A DNA stretch of 64,000 nt from Streptomyces sp. CB09001. Its GTDB lineage: Bacteria > Actinomycetota > Actinomycetes > Streptomycetales > Streptomycetaceae. The notes below the pieces were generated by a model. It worked only from the letters and a program-made list of their open reading frames with translations, was not told the DNA's origin and searched no databases. A program made the translations under genes and the position numbers. Positions 1-8,023 of the stretch are shown here, piece after piece (position 1 is the stretch's first letter; each line of letters starts with the position of its first letter). The stretch is taken from assembly GCF_003369795.1 (NCBI RefSeq), contig NZ_CP026730.1, forward strand, positions 7,059,001 to 7,123,000. Reading direction: 5' to 3'.

Positions 1-1242
1 CTTGAGGTGTCCAGGCGCTCCCAACCCGCGGGAAGGGCGACGGAGAAGCCCTCCGGCGCGTCGTAGCGGCGGAACCCGGCCGGTGCGGGGACGCCCGGCT
101 CCGAGGGCGAGGTGCTCGCGCTCGGCCGGCCGGCGGGGACGAGGGCGCAGAGGGGGCGCGGGGGAGGGGGAGGCGGGCGAGGGCCCGGGGGGCGGGGCGG
201 CGGACGCCGAAGGGCGTTGCCGGGCGCCCGTGGCGGCGCCGTCGCCGGCCCCGGGGAGCCCGTCGGTGACGGCGAGAACCGTGAGGACGGCGACCGCGGC
301 CGTCACGAGAGCCAGGGCGGTCCCCGCGGCCACGGTCCGCCGGGACCGGTCGCGGCCCGCCTTCCGGGCGGACGCGTACACGCCGCGCAGCCCGGGCCTG
401 GTGGTCACCTCGGCCACGGTGGTGCCCAGGTCCTCGGTGAGCGCCCGGGCGAGGGCCGCGCGCGCCACCGGGCGGGTCAGCCGTTCCCGGGAGTCCTTGC
501 GCAGCAGTCCCTGCACGGCCTGGGCGAGCGGACCGGCGCGCACCGGGGTGCGCAGCGGCAGCCGGTCCACCCCCTTCAGCGTCGCCTCCGGCCGGCCCCG
601 GTCACGGAACGGCGGACGGCCCTCGACCATCGTGTAGAGGATCGCGCCCAGCGTCCACAGGTCGGCCGCGGGCCCGATCCGCTCGTCGCGGGCCTGCTCG
701 GGCGAGGCGTACGCGGGTTCGGTCAGCCGTGGGGCGAGGGTGGCGCCGGCCAGTCCGAAGCCGGTGACGAGGACGGACCCCTCCTCGCGGACGAACACCT
801 GCCCCGGGCTCAGCTCGCCGTGCGTCACGCCGTGGGTGTGCGCCGCCTCCAGCACCGCGAGCAGTTCCAGACCGACGCGCGCGGCCCGGGCGTAGCTGAA
901 CGCGCCCCGACGGTCGAGGAGGTCGCCGAGCGGCACACCGGCGACCCATTCCGTCACCGTCCACAGCGCGCCGTCCGCGACCACCGCGTCCAGGACCGGG
1001 GCGATCCGCCCGGGGCACAGCGACGCCATGGCCTCGCCGGTGCGGATCACCCGGCCCGGGGCCCTGCGGGCGGCGTCCCCCGCCCGGCCCTCCGGCAGCC
1101 CGATCCGCGTGACCAGGCACGGGCGGCCCGTCGTGGCGTCCTCCCCGGACCAGCACACCCGGTTCGTCTCGCGCTGGACGACCTCGAACAGGCGGTAGCG
1201 TCCGGCGACCAGCTCGTGTGTGGAGACGTGCGCCCTGCCCAT
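1..1242 (-). CDS. Ser/Thr protein kinase-like membrane protein (probable pseudokinase), 3' end cut by window
   Basis: The reading frame stays open from the ATG at 1242 to the window edge (414 codons). GAGGGA lies 6 bases upstream of the ATG; another in-frame ATG is at 1248. Residues about 12-265 have the fold pattern of a eukaryotic-type kinase, ending in a typical TEPAYASPEQ activation-segment end. The catalytic residues look lost: a Thr-Arg-Ile replaces the VAIK lysine region (about residue 44), the HRD loop reads HGEL (about 141), and DFG reads GFG (about 161). A hydrophobic segment follows at about 308-328, then a Pro/Ser-rich linker, so the C-terminus is probably extracellular. Past about position 240 the better protein continues in another frame (see findings), which suggests a frameshift. 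It probably acts as a sensor or scaffold rather than a kinase. Confidence 0.8.
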   Translation of the reverse strand, partial: MGRAHVSTHELVAGRYRLFEVVQRETNRVCWSGEDATTGRPCLVTRIGLPEGRAGDAARRAPGRVIRTGEAMASLCPGRIAPVLDAVVADGALWTVTEWVAGVPLGDLLDRRGAFSYARAARVGLELLAVLEAAHTHGVTHGELSPGQVFVREEGSVLVTGFGLAGATLAPRLTEPAYASPEQARDERIGPAADLWTLGAILYTMVEGRPPFRDRGRPEATLKGVDRLPLRTPVRAGPLAQAVQGLLRKDSRERLTRPVARAALARALTEDLGTTVAEVTTRPGLRGVYASARKAGRDRSRRTVAAGTALALVTAAVAVLTVLAVTDGLPGAGDGAATGARQRPSASAAPPPGPSPASPSPAPPLRPRPRRPAEREHLALGAGRPRTGRVPPLRRAGGLLRRPSRGLGAPGHLK

Positions 1243-1328
1243 GGCCATCCCTCGTTCGCACCGCCGGTTCCTCGCTCGACCAGAGGTACGTCGAGGGCAC
1301 CGGGGTGTGTTCAGCGAACGCGCGTCCC

Positions 1329-1363
1329 GGCCCCGTTTCTGACCCTTCTTCAAGAACGGGGCC
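1329..1363 (-). terminator. Stem-loop downstream of the dehydratase gene
   Basis: A perfect 9-bp inverted repeat (GGCCCCGTT and AACGGGGCC) encloses a 17-base loop. It sits 40 bases past the stop of the dehydratase gene and before the kinase-like gene on the same strand. There is no T-run, so it could be a weak terminator or an mRNA-end stabiliser. Confidence 0.45.
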
Positions 1364-1402
1364 CGCCGGTTCCGGCCCACCGGTTCCGGGCCCGGCCCGA
1401 CG

Positions 1403-2362
1403 TCAGCGGAGGCCGAAACGGTCCGCCCACGCCGCCATGTCGCCCACCGTGGCGTTGCCCCCGCACACCACGAGCCCGACCCGGGCGTCGTCCCCCACCC
1501 GCTCCACCACCCGCCGGGCCGCCGGGAGCAGACAGCCGGCGGCCGGCTCGGTCCACACCTTGGCGTGCTCGGCGAGCGCGAGGGAACCCCGCACGGCCTC
1601 CCGGTCCGGCACCACGAGCACCTCGGTGACCAGCTCCGACACATGGTCGTACGTCAGCCGCGAGACGGACGGCGCGCTGAGCGTGGTGACGACCGACGAC
1701 AGGGGCACCGTGAGCGGCCCGCCCGCCGCGAGCGCCCGCGACATGGCCTCGGCGCCCTCGGTCTCCACCCCCCAGACCCGCACCCCGGGCCGCAGCGCCC
1801 GCAGGGCCGCCGCCACACCCGCGATCAGCCCGCCGCCCCCGATGCTGACCAGCACGTCGGTGAGGTCGGAGGCGTCCTCGGCGAACTCCAGCCCCACGGT
1901 GCCCTGCCCCGCGACCACCACGGGGTCGTCGAAGGGGTGGACCAGGGTCAGCCCCTCCTCCCGGAGCCGGGCGACCAGCGCGAAGGCACTGTCCATGCCG
2001 TCGGTCAGCCGCACCAGCGCGCCCGCCTCCTCGGCGATCTCCACGGAACGGGCCGGCGCCGTACGCGGCATGACCACCGTGGCCTTCACGTCCAGGGCGG
2101 CGGCCATCACCGCCACCGCGATCCCGTGGTTGCCGCCGCTCACCGCGACGACGCCCGCGGCCCGCTCGGCCTCGGTCAGGGACAGCAGTTTCGCCGTCGC
2201 GCCGCGCGCCTTGAACGAACCGGTGCGCTGGAGCAGCTCCAGTTTCGCGGTGACCGGCACGCCGAGCAGCGCGGACAGTCCCGGGCTGGGCACGGTCGGG
2301 GTGCGTACGACATGTCCGGCGATCCGCTCGGCGGCGGCTTCGATCTCCGTGATCGCGATCAA
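1403..2362 (-). CDS. Threonine/serine dehydratase, PLP fold type II
   Basis: This 319-residue protein belongs to the tryptophan-synthase-beta fold of PLP enzymes, which deaminate threonine or serine to 2-oxo acids in the cytoplasm. The Schiff-base lysine is in GSFKARGA (Lys51). The substrate loop SGGNHG and the phosphate-binding GGGGLIAG are intact, and it ends near VVCGGNAT. It is catabolic-sized and has no ACT domain, so it probably lacks isoleucine feedback control. The start is a TTG at 2362 with GGAAGG just upstream; the open frame continues further 5' but runs into the AIM24 gene. Threonine, serine or a hydroxy-amino acid could be the substrate. Confidence 0.85.
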   Translation of the reverse strand: MIAITEIEAAAERIAGHVVRTPTVPSPGLSALLGVPVTAKLELLQRTGSFKARGATAKLLSLTEAERAAGVVAVSGGNHGIAVAVMAAALDVKATVVMPRTAPARSVEIAEEAGALVRLTDGMDSAFALVARLREEGLTLVHPFDDPVVVAGQGTVGLEFAEDASDLTDVLVSIGGGGLIAGVAAALRALRPGVRVWGVETEGAEAMSRALAAGGPLTVPLSSVVTTLSAPSVSRLTYDHVSELVTEVLVVPDREAVRGSLALAEHAKVWTEPAAGCLLPAARRVVERVGDDARVGLVVCGGNATVGDMAAWADRFGLR

Positions 2363-2387
2363 GGCAGTCTTCCTTCCGGGGGAGGGC

Positions 2388-3065
2388 TCAGTGCTGCTGT
2401 GGCTTCTGCGGGGTCGCCTCGCTCGGCCGCACCACGACGAAGCCCTCGCCCTGGAGCACCAGTTGTACGGCCTCGCCCGAACCGCCGCGCAGCATCGAGC
2501 CGATCGACTGCGAACGGTGCAGGGAGGTCGCGAGCCCCGCGGACCAGCCGACGATCGCGTCCGTGTCGACGTATACCGGGTACTGGTGAGAGACCGGGAT
2601 GACCAGTGGATCGCCCTCGCACACCAGGCCCAGCCTGCCGTGTCCCGTGAAGACGCTGTTGAACAGTCCGCCACCGGCGATCCCCGAGCCCTTCACGGTG
2701 GCGATGCGGTACGACAACGACGCGTCGAAGCACAGCACGTTGCGGCCGTTGACCGTGAACTCGTCGCCCGGCTCCACCTCGACGACGAAGCAGTTCTGGG
2801 CCTCGTTCGCGAACCAGGCCTCGCCCTGTCCGCGCACCGCCATCAGCGGCAGTCCCTCCCCGGTGACCGCGCGCTTGAGCATGCCGCCCACGCCCTGGCC
2901 CTTGCGCTCGAACTGCAGACTGCCGCGGTAGGCGATCATCGCGCCCTGCCGGGCGAGCATCTCGCCGTTCACGGCGTAACGGATGCACTTGGAGTTCTCG
3001 ACGGTCATGCCCGGCGCCGTGGCGGGCCGCACCATGTGCTCGCTGGAAAAGAGGTCACCCTTCAT
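2388..3065 (-). CDS. AIM24 family protein
   Basis: The 225-residue product matches the AIM24 family (named from a yeast mitochondrial protein), a double-stranded beta-helix domain rich in Gly and Val. Visible features are the opening around FSSEHMVRP, a central GEGLPLMAVRGQGEAW region and a beta-strand end VLQGEGFVVVRP. There is no signal peptide or membrane segment. The start codon lies 11 bases beyond the stop of the TerD-CAP gene, so the two are probably co-transcribed, with the dehydratase 25 bases downstream. In Streptomyces, AIM24 genes often sit near tellurite-resistance (Ter) genes, which fits this neighbour. The biochemical role is unknown. Confidence 0.85.
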   Translation of the reverse strand: MKGDLFSSEHMVRPATAPGMTVENSKCIRYAVNGEMLARQGAMIAYRGSLQFERKGQGVGGMLKRAVTGEGLPLMAVRGQGEAWFANEAQNCFVVEVEPGDEFTVNGRNVLCFDASLSYRIATVKGSGIAGGGLFNSVFTGHGRLGLVCEGDPLVIPVSHQYPVYVDTDAIVGWSAGLATSLHRSQSIGSMLRGGSGEAVQLVLQGEGFVVVRPSEATPQKPQQH

Positions 3066-3076
3066 GGGGTCATCCT

Positions 3077-4381
3077 TCAACCGCCGAAGAGCTGCGTCCA
3101 GTACGTGCCCGCCCGGCCGCCGCCGGCCAGACCGACACCGATGTGCGTGAAGTCGGCCTTGAGGATGTTGGCGCGGTGCCCCGGGCTGTTCATCCAGCCC
3201 TCCACCACCTCGGCGGGGGAGCGCTGGCCGCAGGCGATGTTCTCGCCGACCGTGCGCCGGCGGGCACCCGCGGCGGCGGCCCGGTCCCACGGCTTGCCGC
3301 CGTCCGGGTCGGTGTGCGAGTAGAAGTCGCGGGCCACCATGTCCGCGCTGTGCGCCTGTGCCGCGGCGGTCAGCCGGGCGTCGACGGCCAGGGCGGGCAG
3401 CCCGGCCCCGGCCCGCTCCCGGTTGGTGCGGCCGACGACCTCCGCCGTCGTGCGGGCCAGGCCGTCCGGGGTGAGCGGCACGGCCCACAGCGCCGTCCAG
3501 TACGTGTCGCCCGAGGGCCCGCCGGTGACGTACGCCCACCCGGCGTGTGTGAAGCGGCCGTCGTGCAGCGTGCGCCGGGTGCGCTCGGTGCGCAGGCAGT
3601 ACGCGACGAACTCGGCGGGCGTGCGCGGGCCCGAGACCAGGTGCTCGCCGACGGCGAGATACGCGAACCCGGCCGTGACGACGCGCTGGTGGACCGAGAC
3701 GCCGTCCCGGGTCTCGACGCTCAGGGTGCCCGCGGCGGCCATGGCGGCGGCGTGCGCGCGAGCCGCCGAGAGGAGCCGGGGGTCCGGCCGTACGGACGGC
3801 GAACCGGCCGCGGCACGGGCGGAGTTGACCAGGTCCAGGAATCCGTCGTGGTCGGCACCGGGCGTGGACGGTTCCGGTGCCCTGGCCGGCTCCGGCGGCG
3901 CGTCGTCGGTCACCTCCACGCCGAAGTCCCGGGCGAGACCGGCGAGTCCGTCGGCGTACCCCTGCCCCAGGGCGCGCACCTTCCAGCCCTCGCCGCGCCG
4001 GTAGAACTCCACGAGCAGCAGCACGGTCTCCCGCCCGGGGCGCGCGGGGGTGAACCGGGCGACGGCCCGGCCGCGGGCGTCGGTGACGCGGACCGTGGGG
4101 GAGGGGAGCGCGCTCAGCGGGGTGCCGGGGTCCGACGGGCCGACCGCCACCGTCACGCGGGTGGCGCCCGGCCGCAGCCGCGCCGGATCGACGGTGAGCG
4201 TGTCGTCCCGCAGTCTCGCGCCGGGTGCCTCCGGCTGGTTGAAGAAGACGAAGTCCTCGTCGCCGCCGACCTTGCCGCCGTCGTCCGTGACGAGCGCCGA
4301 CACGTCGAAGCCGCCGGGCACCCTTATGCTCACGGGGCCGCCCGGCAGAGGGACGTTGCCCCCGGGGACCAAGTCGCTCAT
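3077..4381 (-). CDS. TerD-domain/CAP-domain fusion protein
   Basis: The protein has 434 residues. Residues about 1-165 are a TerD domain with the calcium-binding-type stretch GGDEDFVFFNQPEAP, as in tellurium and stress-response proteins. After a Pro-rich linker come two CAP/SCP (cysteine-rich secretory protein) domains. The first (about 175-300) is degenerate. The second (about 305-434) is complete, with SHTDPDGGKPWDR, VGENIA and GWMNSPGHRANIL. CAP domains are normally secreted, but there is no signal peptide here and TerD is cytoplasmic, so the combination is unusual. It heads an operon with AIM24. The function is unknown; a calcium-responsive envelope or stress role is a guess. Confidence 0.85.
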   Translation of the reverse strand: MSDLVPGGNVPLPGGPVSIRVPGGFDVSALVTDDGGKVGGDEDFVFFNQPEAPGARLRDDTLTVDPARLRPGATRVTVAVGPSDPGTPLSALPSPTVRVTDARGRAVARFTPARPGRETVLLLVEFYRRGEGWKVRALGQGYADGLAGLARDFGVEVTDDAPPEPARAPEPSTPGADHDGFLDLVNSARAAAGSPSVRPDPRLLSAARAHAAAMAAAGTLSVETRDGVSVHQRVVTAGFAYLAVGEHLVSGPRTPAEFVAYCLRTERTRRTLHDGRFTHAGWAYVTGGPSGDTYWTALWAVPLTPDGLARTTAEVVGRTNRERAGAGLPALAVDARLTAAAQAHSADMVARDFYSHTDPDGGKPWDRAAAAGARRRTVGENIACGQRSPAEVVEGWMNSPGHRANILKADFTHIGVGLAGGGRAGTYWTQLFGG

Positions 4382-4472
4382 CGTGCCGTCCTGTGTCGTG
4401 GTGGGCGCTTTGGGCGTGGATGTCGGTGCCGGGTCAACGTCCGCCGGCCCGCGGGGGTTCCCCGGGCCCGCC

Positions 4473-7439
4473 TCAGTGCGACGACGTCGGCTCCGGGGCG
4501 ACCAGGCCCTGCCGGTGGGCGACCGCGACCGCCTCCGTACGGCTCGCCGCGTGCAGCTTGGCGAGGATGTTCGACACGTGGACGCTCGCCGTCTTGGCGC
4601 TGATGAACAGCTCCTCCCCGATCCGGCGGTTGCTGTGCCCCAGCGCGAGCAGCCGCAGGACGTCCTGCTCGCGGGCGGTCAGCACCGCGGCCCCTGCCCC
4701 GGCCCGTGCCGGGCCCGCGAGCCGGCCGCGCCGGACCAGGTCGTCGACCCGCTCGCGCAGCACCGTCGCGCCGAGCCGGTCGGCCTCCCGGCGTACGGTG
4801 CCGGCCTCGGCGGCCGCCTCCTCGCGACGGTCGGCCGCCAGCAGGGCGTCGGCCAGCCGCAGCCTGCACCGCGCGCGTTCGTAGGCGTCGCCGTAGGTGA
4901 AGGCGGCCACCGCCTTCTCCCAGGCCGCCGGGTCCGGCGCGGCGCCGACGATCCGGGACCACTCGGCCTCCGCGCGCGCCAGCCACGCCTGGCCCTCCGG
5001 GCCCTGCGGGCCGCCGTCGTACCCGTGTCCGGCGGACCAGCGGGCGTCGGCCAGCAGCTCGGCCGCCGTGTCCGACCAGCGGGCCACCCCGGAGTCGTCC
5101 CCGGCCCGGCGCAGCTCGGTCACGGTGTCGGCGACCGCGGACAGCGCGAGGGTGGCCAGCCGCAGGGTCACGGTGGGCCGCGTACCCGCCTCGGTGAGCG
5201 TCTCGACGCTGGAGCGCATCCACCGCACGGCGTCCTCCGCGTCCCCGCGCAGCGCCGCCGCGTCGGTCAGCACGATGCCCGCGACCATCCGCGCCATCCA
5301 GTCGAACGGCCCGTTCAGCAGGGCCCGTGCCCGGTCGGCCACCTCCGAGTCGCCGCGCGCCAGCGCCACGTACAGCGCCGGCCCGAGGGCGTGACCGTCC
5401 AGGGCCGACCGCTCCCCGGCATCCTCGGCGGACTCGCGCAGCACCTCGTCCCAGTGGCCCAGCGTGTACCGCGCCAGCAGCCGCAGATACCGCATCTCCC
5501 GCGGGTAGGGCGAGGACAGCAGCCCGGAACGACGGGCCCGGTCCAGACCCTCCGACGCCCAGGGCAGGCACTCCTCCAGGTCGCCGGACTCGAAGCAGCC
5601 GATGGCGAGGTTGAACAGCGCCCGCAGCTCCACGGGCGCGTTGCCCGCCCGCCGCGCCAGCGCGCGTGCCTCCAGGAGCCGCTCCCGGCCCTCGGGGGTG
5701 GAGCGGTTGCCGCCCTCCAGGCTCGTCAGCGAGATCAGCAGATCGGCGCGGGCGTCGGTGACCGCCAGCTCCTCGGCGGCCCTGAGCGCCCGGCGGGCCA
5801 CCCGCAGCGCCGTCTCGTTCTCCCCGACCTGGCGGGCCGCCGTCACATGCGTGGCCGCCGCCCACACCCATGTCGGCGAGGGCGGTTCGGCGGGGATCAG
5901 GCCCAGCGCCTCGCTGCTGTAGGCGTACGCGGACTCCAGGTTGTCGACGCTCAGCAGATTGTCGGCCAGGGTGTAGCGGACGCGGGCGGCCAGCTCCAGG
6001 TCCGCGTCCTGGCCGAGGCCGGCCAGCGCGGAGCGGGTGAGGGAGACCGCGCGGTGCAGCTCACCGGCGTGCACGGCGGCCGCCGAGGCGCGCAGCGTGA
6101 GCGTCACCACGTCGGGTCCGGCCGGCCGCGCGGTGGCGTCGACCGCCGTCCACAGGTCGAGCGCCGCCTCGACGTGCCGCAGCTCCTCGGCGGGGGCGCC
6201 GACCCGCTGGGCGTGGTCGGCGGCCTCCAGGGAGGCGGCGAGCGCCTCGGGCAGGTCGTGGCTCTCGCGGTAGTGGTGCGCGCGCTCGGCCGCGCTGTCG
6301 GACCGGCGGTCGGGACCGGCGAGCAGTCGGGCGAACGCGCCGTGCAGCCGGGCCCGTTCACCGGGCAGCAGGTCGGCGTAGACCGCCTCCCGGGCGAGGG
6401 CGTGCCGGAAGGAGTAGGTGTCCCCGTCGCCGGAGACCAGCAACTGCCGCTCCACCGCCTCGCGCAGCGCCGACTCCAGCTCCTCCTCGGGCAGCCCGAC
6501 GGCGTTCCGCAGCAGGTCGTGCCCCACCCGGCGGCCCGCCACGGCGGCGGTGCGCAGCACCTGCTGGGCGGTCTCGGACAGTTGCTCGAACCGGATGAGC
6601 AGGACGTCGGCCAGCCCGCTGGGCACGCCCCCGGCCGGCGCGTCCGTGGCCGCGACCAGCTCCTCGGCGTAGAAGGCGTTGCCCTCGGCCCGCTCCACGA
6701 TCCGGCGCACGGTGCTGTCCGGCAGCCGCCGCCGGCGCAGCGAGCGCACCAGCCGGGCCACGTCGGCGTCGGCCAGCGGCCGCAGCTCCAGCCGCTCCAC
6801 GCCGGGCAGGCGCACCAGCTCGGCCAGCAGCGGGCGCAGCGGATGGCGGCGGTGCAGGTCGTCCGCCCGGTACGAGGCGAACAGCGCGAGCCGGTGGCCC
6901 GGCGCCCCGCCCGCCGGGCGTTGCAGGACCCCCCGCCCGAGCAGGAACCTCAGCAGGTCCCGGGAGGACTGGTCGGCCCAGTGCAGGTCCTCCAGCACCA
7001 GCAGCAGCGGTGCGACGTCGGCCAAGTCGGTCAGGAGGGCGGCCACGCCCTCGAAGAGCCTCAGGCGCGAGGGCGCGGCGTCGGTCCCGTCGTCCGGCCC
7101 GCCGCCAAGCAGCCGGTCGGCCACCGGATGCCCGGCCAGCACCGGGGCGAACCGCTCGTCGGCGGCCAGCACGCCGAGGATCTCGGTGAACGGCAGATAC
7201 GGCAGGCCCACGTCGCCCAGGTCCACGCAGTGACCGGTGAGCACGGTCGTCCCGGCCGCGGCGGCCCGCCCGGCGGCCTCGTCCAGGGTCCGGGTCTTGC
7301 CGACCCCGGCGTCCCCGGCGACGAGGACCGCGCGGGCCTCACCGGCGCGGGCGCGTTCCAGTACGCCGGTGAGACGCGCGAGTTCGTCCTCGCGGCCGAC
7401 GAGCGGGCTGGTGAGTGAGGTCAGCGGCACACCGCCCAT
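4473..7439 (-). CDS. Large ATP-binding LuxR-family regulator (LAL)
   Basis: This 988-residue protein has an N-terminal AAA/STAND ATPase and a C-terminal LuxR helix-turn-helix. The Walker A motif is GDAGVGKT (residues 42-49) and the Walker B region is LLLVLEDLHWAD. A long helical, TPR-like middle follows. The DNA-binding domain (about 925-985) reads LTAREQDVLRLLALGHSNRRIGEEL over its first part (split here: LTAREQDVLRLLALG, then HSNRRIGEEL). The ATG at 7439 is the first methionine with the family-typical N-terminus (SPLVGREDEL). LAL proteins are usually pathway-specific activators of secondary metabolism or sugar use; no obvious biosynthetic cluster lies beside it, so its target is unknown. 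Confidence 0.9.
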   Translation of the reverse strand: MGGVPLTSLTSPLVGREDELARLTGVLERARAGEARAVLVAGDAGVGKTRTLDEAAGRAAAAGTTVLTGHCVDLGDVGLPYLPFTEILGVLAADERFAPVLAGHPVADRLLGGGPDDGTDAAPSRLRLFEGVAALLTDLADVAPLLLVLEDLHWADQSSRDLLRFLLGRGVLQRPAGGAPGHRLALFASYRADDLHRRHPLRPLLAELVRLPGVERLELRPLADADVARLVRSLRRRRLPDSTVRRIVERAEGNAFYAEELVAATDAPAGGVPSGLADVLLIRFEQLSETAQQVLRTAAVAGRRVGHDLLRNAVGLPEEELESALREAVERQLLVSGDGDTYSFRHALAREAVYADLLPGERARLHGAFARLLAGPDRRSDSAAERAHHYRESHDLPEALAASLEAADHAQRVGAPAEELRHVEAALDLWTAVDATARPAGPDVVTLTLRASAAAVHAGELHRAVSLTRSALAGLGQDADLELAARVRYTLADNLLSVDNLESAYAYSSEALGLIPAEPPSPTWVWAAATHVTAARQVGENETALRVARRALRAAEELAVTDARADLLISLTSLEGGNRSTPEGRERLLEARALARRAGNAPVELRALFNLAIGCFESGDLEECLPWASEGLDRARRSGLLSSPYPREMRYLRLLARYTLGHWDEVLRESAEDAGERSALDGHALGPALYVALARGDSEVADRARALLNGPFDWMARMVAGIVLTDAAALRGDAEDAVRWMRSSVETLTEAGTRPTVTLRLATLALSAVADTVTELRRAGDDSGVARWSDTAAELLADARWSAGHGYDGGPQGPEGQAWLARAEAEWSRIVGAAPDPAAWEKAVAAFTYGDAYERARCRLRLADALLAADRREEAAAEAGTVRREADRLGATVLRERVDDLVRRGRLAGPARAGAGAAVLTAREQDVLRLLALGHSNRRIGEELFISAKTASVHVSNILAKLHAASRTEAVAVAHRQGLVAPEPTSSH

Positions 7440-7491
7440 CCTGACACGTGGGTCCGACAGCGGTCCCCCGGTTTCGCGGCCCGCCCGTACC

Positions 7492-7509
7492 CCCGGCCCG
7501 CGGGCCGGG
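7492..7509. promoter_or_regulatory. 18-bp perfect GC palindrome
   Basis: CCCGGCCCG is followed directly by CGGGCCGGG, a perfect dyad in the 230-base gap between the zinc-finger gene end (7670) and the LAL start (7439). It lies 53 bases upstream of the LAL start codon. It could be an operator for the LAL gene or the end structure of the redox operon. The sequence alone does not decide, and GC-rich palindromes arise easily in this genome. Confidence 0.3.
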
Positions 7510-7669
7510 CGACGGCAACAGCCGGGCACGGGGAGTCCGCTCTCGCGGGGACGGACGGTCCGGGCCGCGGGTGCGCCTTCCCGCCGGGTGCGGAGTGGCG
7601 GCGCACCGCTCTGCGCTCCCGGACGCCCGGATGCCGGATCGGCCGGGGGCGGCGCGTCGTGTGGCCGGG

Positions 7670-8023
7670 TCAGCGGTGGAGGGAGGCCGCCCAGTCCGCC
7701 GGGACCCGGTCCGCCGGGCCCGGGGACGGCTGGCCGGCCGGGTGGCTGCCGGGCGGGGCGAGGTCCGGGCCCGACTCGCGCACCTCGCTGGTCGCGTAGT
7801 CCCAGTACCACTCCTCGCCCGGCTCGAAGCTCTGCACCACCGGGTGCCCGGTGGACCGGAAATGGCCGGTCGCGTGCTGTCCCGGCGAGCTGTCGCAGCA
7901 GCCGACGTGGCCGCAGCTCGCACAGCGCCGCAGGTGGAACCACCAGCCCCCGACCGCGTCGCACTCGACGCAGCCGGGGCCGCTCGGCGGGACGGTGGGA
8001 TCGATTCCGGTGTCGCTGGTCAT
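7670..8023 (-). CDS. UBP-type zinc finger protein
   Basis: The 117-residue protein carries a zf-UBP domain, the zinc finger that in eukaryotes binds the ubiquitin C-terminus. Paired cysteines and histidines are visible in GCVECDAVGGWWFHLRRC, CASCGHVGCCDSS and HATGHFRSTGHPVVQSFE; a Trp-rich EEWYWDY follows. Bacteria lack classical ubiquitin, so the ligand is unknown; free protein C-termini or small modifiers are possible. Its ATG overlaps the stop of the upstream kinase gene (ATGA), so it is translationally coupled to the redox histidine kinase and belongs to its operon. Confidence 0.9.
   Translation of the reverse strand: MTSDTGIDPTVPPSGPGCVECDAVGGWWFHLRRCASCGHVGCCDSSPGQHATGHFRSTGHPVVQSFEPGEEWYWDYATSEVRESGPDLAPPGSHPAGQPSPGPADRVPADWAASLHR

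Noticed and set aside
4050..7418. Very long open frame antisense to the LAL gene
   Set aside because: It lies antisense to the LAL gene, is rich in Arg, Gly, Pro and Gln with no motif, and is the usual shadow frame in 73% GC DNA.
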